From NCBI GenBank assembly GCA_036426205.1, contig CM071568.1, positions 37,836,457-37,900,456 on the forward strand: a stretch of 64,000 bases of DNA, read 5' to 3'. Made by a program: the position numbers and the translations under genes. The notes beneath the pieces were generated by a model. It was not told the origin of the DNA, did not search any database, and saw nothing but the letters and a program-made list of their open reading frames with translations. Origin of the DNA: Ascaphus truei. Lineage: Eukaryota; Chordata; Amphibia; Anura; Ascaphidae. Position 1 is the first letter of the stretch; each line of letters opens with the position of its first letter. Positions 46,101 through 56,599 of this stretch are shown here, piece by piece.

Positions 46101-46870
46101 CGGTGTTTAATTTCCTTTGTTTTTGCCTGGCGAGGACGTTCTGAGCCCTCACCCAAGGACCCTCGACTTCGGTCCTTTGAGAGTTGGGTGGGTCGGAGGG
46201 AGAGGAGTTCCAAGATGGAGGGGGGACAGGCCCACTGCGTTCGCCAGTCTGGACATCTTCTGCAGGATTTCTGGGAGACATGTGTCTTCCATTCTGGGGA
46301 TATTAATTTGAATGGGAATGTCCCCATTTGTATTTAGCCCGTTGTCGTCTGAGGAGTATCGGTAGTGGTTTGGTTTTAGTCCACCGTTGGTTGATAGGCT
46401 GTCTGCTAAATCGTCTATAGATTTGCAGATTGGTCATCATGGGTACGTAGCGTTCTTTTCTCTGCAGGCTGACATTAGTTTCTCTTTAGTGGTATAGTGC
46501 ATGTAACCAGACTATAAGTCCGGTTTTGTTGGGTATCCGACCTGGTCCGGAGGGGCAGCGATGGGGCTTAGGTCCATTCAAAGGTCCTTTTTATATCAAT
46601 CCTCACACGAGCGATGGAGAGAGTCTAGGAGATAGGCTTGTGGTAGGTAGTTATTCTAGGTTGGAGTCTGCCGTCTGTATTCCTGACGGATCCTCAGGTG
46701 TAACGCTGTCATTGTCTTTCTGCGTGTCTAGCGGTTATCCTGATCTCGAGGTGTCTTTCAGACAGCTAATTTCCATTCCAAGCCGGAAGATTTCATCATC
46801 TGCGGCTGTTTGTGCCTGGAGTGACTCTTCCATTTTTGTTTCTAGTGCTGTCGTCCGTTCAGTGAGGCCT
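43095..46870. repeat. Imperfect tandem duplication of L1-like sequence, unit about 1.9 kb
   Basis: Unit A (about 43095-44995) and unit B (about 44996-46870) share TTCGTTTGTTT, CTAATGCGTTTTTCATCAG, the block GACTCTTGCAGCGTTTCCAT, a G-rich tract, CACGTTTATATAAGTAATGT and AATTTCCATTCCA. Read on the minus strand, each holds the ORF1 C-terminal half and ORF1-ORF2 spacer of an L1-like element. Differences are again mostly single-base indels. The L1 start (46871-47163) is present only after unit B. Confidence 0.75.
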
Positions 46871-47163
46871 GTGATATCTTGCCTCAATTCTGTTACTGCT
46901 GCCTTCAGGTCCTTTTGTATAGAGATGTGCAGTTTGTCTAACATGCCTGTCATTAATTCCTGCATGAATTCTCTGGTGAGGGTTGCCTCCGGGCTTTGTG
47001 CTCGCTCCCCTTGGTCTCTGGCCGCGGCCTGTTGCTTGGGGCCTCCTGTGCTCGCTGGTCCGGCGCCATCTTGGATTCTCGGGGTGAGATCCGAGCTCCG
47101 TTGAGTCGGCGAAAATATGTTTTTAGCTCCCTGGCCGGGCGGCGCTTTTTGTTTAGCGGCCAT
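46080..47163 (-). pseudogene. L1-like LINE ORF1 (coiled-coil protein)
   Basis: The open frame 47163-46735 starts MAAKQKAPPGQGAKN after a GC-rich leader. It has a low-complexity head, then FMQELMTGMLDKLHISIQKD followed by LKAAVTELRQDITGLTERTT and ALETKMEESLQAQTAADDE, a heptad-patterned coiled coil typical of L1 ORF1. The RRM and C-terminal parts are not readable past frameshifts, though the reverse strand to about 46080 still shows protein-like bias. A second, shorter copy of the 3' half lies at 44930-44210. ORF1 proteins bind LINE RNA as trimers. Confidence 0.6.
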
Positions 47164-47309
47164 TGCGGGGCTTTTATCTTGCTAGGAGTTAAGTTTTTTG
47201 GGGTCGGGGGTTGGGGTGAAGGGCGTTTGTATGGCGGTTTATACGCGAGGGTCGGCGGAGCTCAGCTCTCACACGTCCATCTTCTCTGGCGTCCTGGACA
47301 CGCCGTGTT

Positions 47310-48360
47310 TTATTATTTTAATGTTAATTATTTTATGTTTTTTTATTTTATGGGTTCCTGTTCGTGGATTGGTTCGTGAGTAAGCTGATCAACGGGAGTC
47401 GGTGGGGTCAAGTAATGGTAAGTTAAATAAAGAAATGTATTTAATGTAACTGTGTTTTTTTTTTGCTTTTTCATGTGTTATTTTTTTTTTATGCATATCA
47501 TTTCTTGCCACTGTATGTATGTATGTATGTATGTCTAGAGAGAGTAAATACATACAGGGTAAGAAATGATAGTGTTGTAAAAGCTTGATTTACTGTATTG
47601 TAAATGATTGTGGCTATGCTGCTGTGCATAGATGTGTGTTAAATGTATTTTATTATTAGAGAAATGTAATTTTTGGGCTTCTATGCTGTACTGTAGGTTA
47701 TGGAGAGGCTTGCTTTAGTATATTGTAATTTTTGGTGTCCTTTTTTGTATGTTTTGAACTTGTTCTCTGTAACGATAGCTATAGTTAATTGTGTAAATGT
47801 TATGGATGGTATTTTAATTGTTTAGGGATGTAATTCATGTCTGTTAATTCATTGATGGGGACTTTATTGCATTACATAATATACTTCTTGCGATGTCAGG
47901 CTATTTTAGTTGGATTATTGTATTGTTAACATTGATTTGCAGCGTGTACATCTAGCTTACATGTTATGCTACATGTATACACTGTAAATGCAATGTTTTA
48001 AGTGGCATTTGAGGCTTTAGATTGAATGATTAAATCAGATTTGTTTAGGAAATTGCTTTTTAATTCATTGAGGATGTTATACATAAGTGGTGTTGCCATT
48101 GCAGGATGGTTTAACACCTTAACTACCTTTGAGGTTAGTACCCGATAAGGTGATTAAGGGGTTCATTGGTATGTTAATGGCATTGATATGTATTGGCTAT
48201 TTATTATTTTGGCAACGGACCCCAAGGATGATGCTGGCGACGGAGCCTTCTTATTGATGAGGTTAGAAGAATTTTCTTTATTTTATTACGGTATTTAATG
48301 TGTTTAATAATGGCCAAATAATGTATTATCCCTATGTGGATAATAGTTATTTGGCACATT
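47310..48360. other. T-rich DNA of the foldback family, no gene
   Basis: (GTAT)n microsatellite at 47512-47535. A weak hairpin, TAACACCTTAACTACC with GGTGATTAAGGGGTT, at 48115-48165. No protein-like frame. Confidence 0.5.
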
Positions 48361-48812
48361 ATTGTACTGTATGTGCTGGGGGAGGGAGTATTGGCCCCAA
48401 GGGTATTTGGTAGGACTCCCCTGTGGGTAGTGGGTGAGGGTGGTTAGGCCTCAGGGGGTGGAGGGGTTAGTGGGGGAGGGTATGTGGGTGATGGTGGGTT
48501 AACCCCTTAATGAATGTAGCGGTTCATAACCGCTATGGTGATTAAGGGGTTAGGGGACATTACATTGGATGTTTTTATTCTTGTGTCTGTTTTGCAGAAG
48601 CGGATGGGGCATGGGCAGGATGAAGATGAGGATGGCCTTCATCGTGGCAGCCGCACATGGGTGAGTGCTATATGTATTTAATGTCTTTATTGTTCTGTAT
48701 GTATTTTAAATGGACAACTGCACTATTATCCATTTGTGGATAATAGTCATTGTGCCCATTACTGTTTTGTATGTTAGGGGGGTATAGGTGTTGTTGGGGT
48801 CATATATATATA

Positions 48813-48850
<38 letters not shown>
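48360..48850. repeat. Foldback module and (TA)n microsatellite
   Basis: Hairpin at 48492-48553 (GGTTAACCCCTTAATGAATG against GGTGATTAAGGGGTTAGG). The segment 48595-48660 is the inverse of 24255-24330. (TA)n at 48805-48850. Confidence 0.65.
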
Positions 48851-48860
<10 letters not shown>

Positions 48861-49625
48861 GTGGGGCTGTTGTGTGTATTTTTTTTTATTGTGTGTAGTG
48901 AGGGTGGGTGAAGGGAGTATTAGCCCCAACGGTGGTTGTTTAGGGCTTGCGGGTGGGTAGCGGGATGCCTTAACCCCTTCATGACCGTAGCGGTATTAAC
49001 CGCTATGGTCGTTAAGGGGTTAAGTGCACCCGCAACCCCCCCGCAAGCCCTAAACAAACAACAAGGGCCAAATACCCCCTTCACCCACCCCCGCTACCCA
49101 TAATAAAGCGGGCACGGCTGTTTAACCCCTTCATTACCTTAGCGGTTAACCGCTAAGGTAATGAAGTGGGCTTTAAATGCATTTTTCCTTTCTCGGATGC
49201 ATGCCGGGGGGGTCCGGTGCTGATATTAATGGTATCAGCTCCGGAGAACCCCGGCATCAATCCCAGCCAGGAAAAAGGCCTGAATTTTTTCTAAGTGCCG
49301 ATCCGCCACTCATCCGCTGCCCCTGAGTAGCAACTTGCCATCTTTTTCTTGCGTGGTTGATCCGCCAGCAAAACGGTATTCTAGAGAGGCGAATAGCTCC
49401 GCTTAGCTACTCGCCTCTACTAGAATACAGCGTGGCAGAAAAAGTTGGATTTTTAGGTGGAAAGTGCCTTCTCGTCCCACCACCGCCGAAAAAAAAAAAA
49501 ACGCCAGCCAAACTGGCGTTTTTTTTTAATCTCGCCACTTTCTCGCCCCTTTCTGAAAACGGATATGCTTTTTAGGCGGGAAAGTGGCGAGAAATGCCTT
49601 TCCGCTGCTTACTGCATAGAGCCCT
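48851..49625. mobile_element. Composite foldback element, copy B
   Basis: Collinear with 11920-12645. Hairpins are at 48972-49022, 49120-49168 (TTCATTACCTTAGCGGTTAA against CCGCTAAGGTAATGAA), 49379-49430 (GTATTCTAGAGAGGCG against CGCCTCTACTAGAATAC), 49496-49528 (AAACGCCAG against CTGGCGTTT) and 49533-49592. The outer end GCTGCTTACTGCATAGAGCC is the inverted partner of the starts at 40149 and 41572. Confidence 0.7.
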
Positions 49626-50073
49626 AAGAGTAGTTATAAGTAGAATAGAGATAGGTCTGTAGTTAGAGAGTATGTTTGTCACCACTTTTGAAAAGTGGTA
49701 TGATGCTGGTGCTTTTCTATGCCTTAGGCATTTGGCCAGAAGACAACATCAAGTTAATTAAGGAGAAGCATTTGGTTTAGCAATGATGGGGGCACGAAGG
49801 CCCAGATCCACAAAAGTCTGTTATTAACTTAACAGGCTTTACGTGCTTACATGTATCTTCAAAGCTCACTAGCGCAGTCTTAAGTGCTGTTATTGACTGA
49901 AACTAAATTGCATTAACTATAACGACTGTTAGTGCTAATGCTATGCATAAGAAGTGTTCACTCAGTGTTCCCTCTAATAATACCTATCCACAGAGCTTCG
50001 GTAAAGTTATTTAAGTCATTTAAATATACTTTGCCTATCCAAATAAGCATATATTCCAGGTACGATATCTCAG

Positions 50074-50733
50074 ATGTAAAAAGAAAAGTGGGAAAAAAAT
50101 GTGCAATAGCACACAGCAGCGCACTGCCAAAAATAAGGAATGCAGGTGGATAAAAGTAAATGAGGATTTATTGCCCAATGAAATTGACAAACAGGGGGTA
50201 AGGACCCTCCTACGCGTTTCACACAATACTCCTTGCTAAGAACATTGGCGAAACGCGTAGGAGGGTCCTTACCCCCTGTTTGTCAATTTCATTGGGCAAT
50301 AACTCATTTACTTTTATCCACCTGCATTCCTTATTTTTGGCAGTGCGCTGCTGTGTGCTATTGCACATTTTTTTATAGCTTGCGGACCTTCATTGGCGGC
50401 TGGACACCAAGAGACTTCATTTGGTGCTAAGAGTGGGTCATATACAAGAAAATACAAGGAAAATCTCTGGATCCGCTACAAGGGCTACATATTTGGGTGA
50501 GTGTTTTTCAGAACTTTATTATTGTCTCCAATGAGGCACAGTGGAGGGGGTTCATCTTCCATCCACTGTTTTCTTCAGGAAGATATCTACAGGTTCATTG
50601 GCATTATTACCTCACCCAGTAGCTTACCCACGCCCATAGAAGTTGATGTCTCTTCATAATTTGGACTCATTTATACGTTGATTTCGGGAATTGTAGAGCA
50701 CCCATTTCTCCCATATATGTAAAAAGAAAAGTG
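50074..50733. mobile_element. Palindromic Penelope-type insertion with 17-bp target duplication
   Basis: The insertion 50091-50716 is bounded by identical 17-bp copies of ATGTAAAAAGAAAAGTG (50074-50090 and 50717-50733). Inside, arms of about 115 bp (50096-50215 and 50257-50372) are near-perfect inverted repeats; both inner ends read GAAACGCGTAGGAGGGTCCT. Between them, GCTAA-GAACA-TTGGC-GAAAC (50235-50254) has stem II and the GAAA half of a hammerhead motif, without a clear CUGANGA. No coding frame. The layout matches inverted terminal repeats of Penelope-like retroelements. Confidence 0.75.
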
Positions 50734-50739
50734 TACCGC

Positions 50740-51390
50740 ATACCAAAGTGTGATATTAGAAAATTCACAATAAGTGAATCAAATAATTATGACACTAAAT
50801 ACTGTTAGAAACACATTAAATAATGTTCAATAAAATAGTGTAAGTGAATATTAATAAACCAATAATGACTTAGGTGTCTAAAATAACATCACTTTGCAAG
50901 AGTAAAATAACTTGCAGTTGGTATTTATATTTTTCACTTATGTTTGGCTGTAGGATATTGTATACTTAAAGTTTATTATGTTTTGTAATTTGTTTATGTT
51001 TTGAAATGTTTCCCCTGTGTATTTGGCTACATTTGATTTAGTCCTGGAATGAACCAGGTGTCTGGTACTATTAAGGAGGGATCAGTTGAGAGATCAATAG
51101 AGGTGGGTGAAGGTTGAACTTCACTGCAGCTGCGCTGCAAGTTCCAGTCTCTATAGGATCTGGAGAGGCTCATGCCTCCTTAAAGAGCTGTTTCATGAAA
51201 GTTCAAATAAAGGAATGGGGGTTATGAGCTTAAAGAAACCCTGCAATCAATACAGTACTTTAAACCCAGTTTTTCTAGTGTTTTTTTTATGTGATCCGAT
51301 TGGTTCTGGATCTCAAGCACCAAACTGTGGAAGGAATAACACTTTCCTGGTCTATGAACTAAAGCCTGCCACTGTCTGACTTATTAACTA
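50740..51390. other. No recognised gene
   Basis: AT-rich. The 90-codon frame at 51107-51379 has no recognisable motif. Confidence 0.45.
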
Positions 51391-51394
51391 TCCG

Positions 51395-51712
51395 CCTCAA
51401 AACACACCTGCTTAAGGAAGCATATTAGTAGCTCTGTGGCTAATAATTAACACCTCATAAATGAACCTTGGCACCTTGCAGATGCACTTACCAGAACGCC
51501 CTCCTACAGTCTCTGTACGTTCTCCTACCAACAAATTATATTGTAAGTTCTTCGGAGCAGGGACTCCTTTTCCTAAATGATACTTTTATGTCTAAAGCAC
51601 TTCTCCACTTTATGTGCTATTTATATTATTTGTTATTTATAAGATTATCACGAGTATTACTGCTGTGAAGCGCTATGTACATTAATGGCGCAATATAAAT
51701 AAAGACATACAG
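51395..51712 (+). repeat. 3' end of an L2-type LINE
   Basis: Contains CGCCTCAAAACACACCTGCT, ATTGTAAGTTCTTCGGAGCA, GGGACTCCTTTTCCTAAATG and the terminal GTGAAGCGCTATGTACATTA with CAATATAAATAAAGACATAC. These are characteristic L2-like 3' untranslated sequence. 5'-truncated, no RT frame. Confidence 0.75.
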
Positions 51713-51737
51713 ACGAGACCACGACTTTTCTAAAGCT

Positions 51738-51945
51738 TGCCTTAAACTAGCCCGGTTACATTCTGGGTATGTGCTGGGTGTAACCTGGCTAGTTTAAGGC
51801 AAGTTTAAGGCATTTCTGCATTGACTAATGACCCATAGGATTAACACAGCAGGGGTCCCTGGCAGTCCCATTCAGTTTGAATGGGACTGCCAGGGACCCC
51901 CACTGTTAATCTGATGGACCATTAATCAATGCAGAAATGCTGGGT
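51738..51945. repeat. Pair of adjacent palindromes, one nearly perfect
   Basis: The first hairpin folds GCCTTAAACTAGCCCGGTTA on TAACCTGGCTAGTTTAAGGC (51740-51801). The second, centred near 51875, folds GGGGTCCCTGGCAGTCCCAT on ATGGGACTGCCAGGGACCCC, with outer arms GCATTTCTGCATTGA and TCAATGCAGAAATGC. The precision suggests a recent foldback event or a hairpin RNA. Confidence 0.75.
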
Positions 51946-51959
51946 CTAGTTTAAGGAAA

Positions 51960-53200
51960 GTTTAAGGCATGTATCCAGCATGGTACCTGGGTCTTTTTGG
52001 CGATTGCCACTGGTTTGTATTAGAATAGTCGCAGTCTCTGCTGTACATACATACATACATACTTTTTCTTGCAAGGACACATCCCACACTATAAAAAAAA
52101 GACTAAAATTAGTATAATAATAATAAAGAGTCTCAAAGTGTCCATAAATACAATGTAAAAAAATGTACTGATCTGGACCTAATTGCTATACATCAGCATA
52201 GCCACCTGTGACGTGTGTGACTCCACTTGGGGGTTCAATAGGGCATCTATCTATTCAGGTTCAGGAAACTGCAACTGTATCCTTGCCTGCCGCACGTGTT
52301 GCCCAGTGCTGCATAAAGTGGAGGGGAGGGAGGCGCATATACTGATCATCATATCAGCCTAGTTGACATACTACCCTAGAGCCTCTTACCCCACGAGCAC
52401 CCATCCCAGTCACTAGGTGCTAGGCAGATATTTATCTACTACAGTATCAGCTGACCAATATTGGACCACAATAGTTTGAACAATACCCAGTACCCTAGTC
52501 CTATATAGGGGGGGGGGGGGTTGGCCCTAACTAGACCACCCCACCCATTCTGACACTATTTTAAATTCGCTTCTTTAGATATGGCTATACGTAGAGCCCA
52601 TCCACCACTATTTTTGGACTATTTTGCATTTTTGAGAGTACGTCTCTCCAATAAAGTGTCTTTTAATTTACACAACATACCTTACCATACCAACCACTCC
52701 ACCACATTAGGTCCACTTATGTGTGTTAACTCTGTGATATCATTGTGATAGAGTGCTCTCGCAGTGGGGTTCTTTGTTTATTCAGGTTTTCATATTGAAT
52801 ACTACCACAGATTATAGCACCAATCATACATACCACTCGATTATAGGCTGTGTGGTATATTGGTGCATCACTTCAACAGACTCCAATTGTATAATCTCAC
52901 AATAAATGAATCCAATGTCCAGGAACAATATATGCAGAAGTGAATAAATTGACCTCCCAGGGTGATAACAGGGACTTGTTGGTGCCCACACGGCAAACCC
53001 AAACTAGGTCTTCAGTAAGCATGAGCTCACCCCTGGGGCAATGACACAGAACAGTCCACAATGGAAGGCAAAAAACGATGGGCTATGCCCTTTACCTTCC
53101 TTTAGTGGTATCCAGGTGAGAGGATTCTCCAGCGTGCAGTCCTCAGAAGGTAGATCAAGAACAGCAAAGGAGAAGAGGGGCGCAGCTCACAGCGGAAGCA
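51960..53200. other. No recognised gene; Penelope-type flank
   Basis: Contains a G run at 52508-52520. The right part (about 53100-53290) is probably the 3' end of the minus-strand Penelope-like element. Confidence 0.35.
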
Positions 53201-53286
53201 TCAGCAAACGCAGGTAATAAGGGCAACTCCAGACAAGGGTAAAAATATACACAAATCTTTAATGGTCAGAAAAAAATAGGACCACG

Positions 53287-53325
53287 CACCAACGCGTTTC
53301 GTCCGTTAGGACTATCTCAAGGTGT
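53287..53325 (-). ncRNA. Hammerhead-like motif of the Penelope-like element
   Basis: On the minus strand, CTTGAGATA precedes a perfect stem II, GTCC-TAAC-GGAC, then GAAA and the self-complementary ACGCGT followed by T (a GUU triplet). The CUGANGA half is degenerate, so activity is doubtful. It lies about 1 kb beyond the nuclease domain stop, where the terminal repeat of such elements would be. Confidence 0.4.
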
Positions 53326-53339
53326 AAGGAGGGACAGAA

Positions 53340-54330
53340 ACACAGACAATTTATCTATACAAACTTCGCGCCAAAACTGAGTACTTGTGACGTCATCAGC
53401 ATGCGTCCCACAATGGAGTCGCACTATTACCGCGCGGCTCAGTCCTGAGTCGCGCTTGTAACAGAGGAGGTACACTAGGTACCAGGATTGGCCAATTAGA
53501 AAGAAAAAAATGTTGAATTACACAACTTTAAAAATACCATTACAGACAAACAATACGAAGCATCATATAACATGGAGATTACTCCCGTTATATGAAAGAC
53601 AAGCAGATAATATTGCTGCACATTTCTAAAACAAGAAAAGAGAAAAATGACTTTAAATAAAATAGAAAAAAAGAGAAAGAATATGTATAAAGAGCATAAT
53701 GCAAAAAAAGTCAGAACATGGCTTATGAACTATATAATTATAAAAGAATTGTAATAGAAAAACCTCATATAAGACAGTTATCACATACAATATATACAGT
53801 ATCAAAATTAAATTCCAAGACAAAAGGAAAAAACCCTCCATCCTATCAATAACAGGGGAATGTGTGTGTCAATTAAAAAATATAAAGAAAAAGAGAAAAA
53901 GAAAAAATGATAAAAGGATTTTAATGACTCAATTAAGTAATAAAAATCTTGACACACACATACTTGCCTGTGTAGAAACCACACAAGAAATACAGAACAT
54001 TTTATTAATAAAAACTATATATGTATATAGACATATCTAACGTTATCACATAAAAATATATATTTAGGGCAAGATAAAGATATATCAGAATCATGAAAGA
54101 ATCATGATTCATAACAGGAATCATTTGTCCCTAGATATAAAAAATATACTAAATCTACAAAAACCTGAAATAGAGGGGGAATTAGATCATATAAGGTAAA
54201 AAAATTCTAACTAACACCCCGATGATATTGTATTATTGATAAACAAGTTGTACATAGTTAACGGACACATATAATTACAGTCCTCTGATGAAACAAAAAG
54301 AGAAGAGGGGGAACACTCCAGGCTGATATA
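53340..54330 (-). other. 3' untranslated part of the Penelope-like element
   Basis: AT-rich, with no frame longer than 62 codons and no motif. Placed by its position between the nuclease stop (54335) and the terminal-repeat motif (53287). Confidence 0.4.
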
Positions 54331-54334
54331 ATAG

Positions 54335-54997
54335 TTACAAAAAATGAATTAGATCCCAGTCTATGTTCATTCCGTGAGACACTCTGGTACTTAAAGTAAA
54401 GATCCAGAATGCCTCACGGCGATCCAACTGTAAGGTCCTGTTGCCACCTCTATCCAGAGGTGCAACTATTTCAATTCCTTGAAACGAAAAATTATCAGGA
54501 CCACCTTTATTACAGCTGGAAAAATGTTTAGATACAGGGTGACTGAGATCCCCACTAGAAATGAGCCTGAAGTGCTCCATCATTCTGATTTTGAGACACC
54601 TGATGGTTCGACCCACGTATTGACATCCACAGTCACATGTGATTAGATAGATAACGTAGAACGAGTTACAGTTAATAAACATCATATTCTTATGCGTTAT
54701 TCTATTAACCGTGGAGGTAAATGCGTTCGACTGTCTCATTTTAGGGCAAATTTTACATTTATTGCACCTATATGAACCCTTAGGAAGTTTTGATTGACTT
54801 TCGGTGGGCATTTTAAAAAGACTAGGTGAGAGGGTACTTGCTACCGTCCTAGCTTTTTTGAATATAACTCTAGGACCTGTAGCGATTATGGGTCTGAGAA
54901 CAGGATCCAGCGACAGGATGGACCAATGTTTTTTTTTAAATTCTCTTAATCTGTTCTCCTTGATTGCTATAATATGTGATGAACAAGGGACAATCAT
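54335..54997 (-). pseudogene. Penelope-like element GIY-YIG endonuclease domain
   Basis: A 220-residue frame. First a Cys-rich segment, YRCNKCKICPKM (about residue 75), then the nuclease core FYVIYLITCDCGCQYVGRT, with the GIY and YIG equivalents, followed by LKIRMMEHFRLI (conserved Arg and Glu-His). KHFSSCNKG and RREAFWIFTL (Glu of the last motif) come before the stop. In Penelope-like elements this C-terminal nuclease accompanies RT and takes part in integration. The frame is intact across the domain but overlaps the RT frame out of phase, so a frameshift separates them. The start at 54997 is only the first methionine of the open stretch. Confidence 0.9.
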
Positions 54998-56560
54998 CTA
55001 ATGCAGATTTTTTAGGGGACCGTTGAAGCAATTGTCTTCTATCTATAGAGGAGACCTCTTGTATAGTTTTTATTAAATCATTGTGATTATAACCTCGCTT
55101 AATAAAGCGATCATACAGGTCTTTGACTTGAACATTACATAGTTCATCTGTAGAGCAATTGCGCCGAAGGCGTATCAATTGCCCTTTTGGGATACTTTTA
55201 ATTAAGGCTTTGGGGTGGCAGCTGTTTGCACATAAAAAGGTGTTTTGTGAATTTTGTTTACGAAAAACATCAGTATGAATTTTAAGTGCATTATCAATGT
55301 ATAAATATAAATCTAAATAGTGAATATGGTGATAATTGTAAGTGTACGTGAAGTGAAGATTTAAATCATTTGTGTTGAGTGTATTAATAAAAGATAATAA
55401 AGTGGGGACATCATCCTCCCAAATGAATAACAGATCATCAATAAACCGCCGATAAAATAAAATGTGCTCCCTATAAATGTTCATATCTCCAAACACGTGG
55501 AACGACTCCCACCAACCCAAAAAGAGATTGGCGTATGAGGGAGCAAAACTCGTCCCCATGGCCGTTCCACGTGTTTGGAGATAATGAACCCCATCAAACA
55601 AAAAGAAATTGTGAGTTAGAAGAAACCAAATTGAATCCAAAATAAAAGCAACTTGTGCAGGTGATAAATCAGAACGGCGAAGAAAATGCTGGACAGCTGC
55701 CACCCCTTGGGAATGAGATATCATATATAGAGCGAGGTAACGTCGAGGGTTACCCATAAACAGTTTTTTTTTCAATTAATACACTCTATTTGTTTAATAA
55801 GATCTCAACTGTCCAGGATATAAGAGGGCAAAAGTTGTACCAATGGTTGCAGGAACCGATCCATGTACTGTGAGACACCATCTCACAAAGATTCAATGCT
55901 ATATATAATAGGTCTCCCAGGAGGGGAGACCAGCGATTTGTGAACCTTTGGGAGATGGTGATTCACGGCCGTGGTAGGAGTAGAGTTATACAGAAATTCC
56001 ATATCATTATCATTAAGAATCCCCAGCATAGAACCTTCATCAAGGAGGTCTCTCAATTCAGCAAGAAATCGAGGGGTGGGGTCAGATTGCAGTACAGCAT
56101 AGGAAGAAGTGTCACAGACCTGGCGTAAAGCCTCCCTGTGATAGTCATCCCTATGCTGCACTACAACCGCCCCCCCCTTTATCAGCATTTTTAATAATAA
56201 GCGACGTGTTGGCTTTAAGATCGCTAAGTGCTTTACGTTCACCTTTAGTTAAATTGTTGCCAAAATGAGTATGTTTGGGGGAATCAAAAGTAAACCCCTT
56301 ATGTAGGAGAATTAGTTCTCGTTCAACGAGGCTTTCAAAAGTTGACAAAAATTTGCCTTTAATGAATGAGAGGAAGAAATGGGATTTTCTCTTCAGACCC
56401 GATTCTCTCCTACCCAAAAAGGTATTAGGATCGTTTTCATCCAAGTCAAATCCACCCAATTCCTCCAAGTCTCGATTAGCATTGCGAGGGTTCCTGTCCC
56501 CATCCCCCCATCACTTTCCCTTCCCTGGTACGCCTTGTTCCCTATAAGGCACCAACCAAA
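54936..56560 (-). pseudogene. Penelope-like element reverse transcriptase
   Basis: The main frame 55775-54936 (279 codons) contains THNFFLFDGVHYLQTRGTAM, GTSFAPSYANLFLGWWE and the catalytic FYRRFIDDLLFIWEDD (the FIDD form of YxDD). HYLDLYLYI and a thumb-like region with RGYNHNDLIKTIQEVSSIDR follow. Upstream pieces in other frames carry LPKVHKSLVSPPGRPIIYSI (about 55930), LWVTLDVTSLY (about 55750) and the 5' segment ADKGGG near 56165. At least three frameshifts. Family knowledge: Penelope RTs relate to telomerase RT. Confidence 0.9.
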
Positions 56561-56599
56561 AAAGAAAATGTCAGAGAACTAAATTATATCATACATTAA

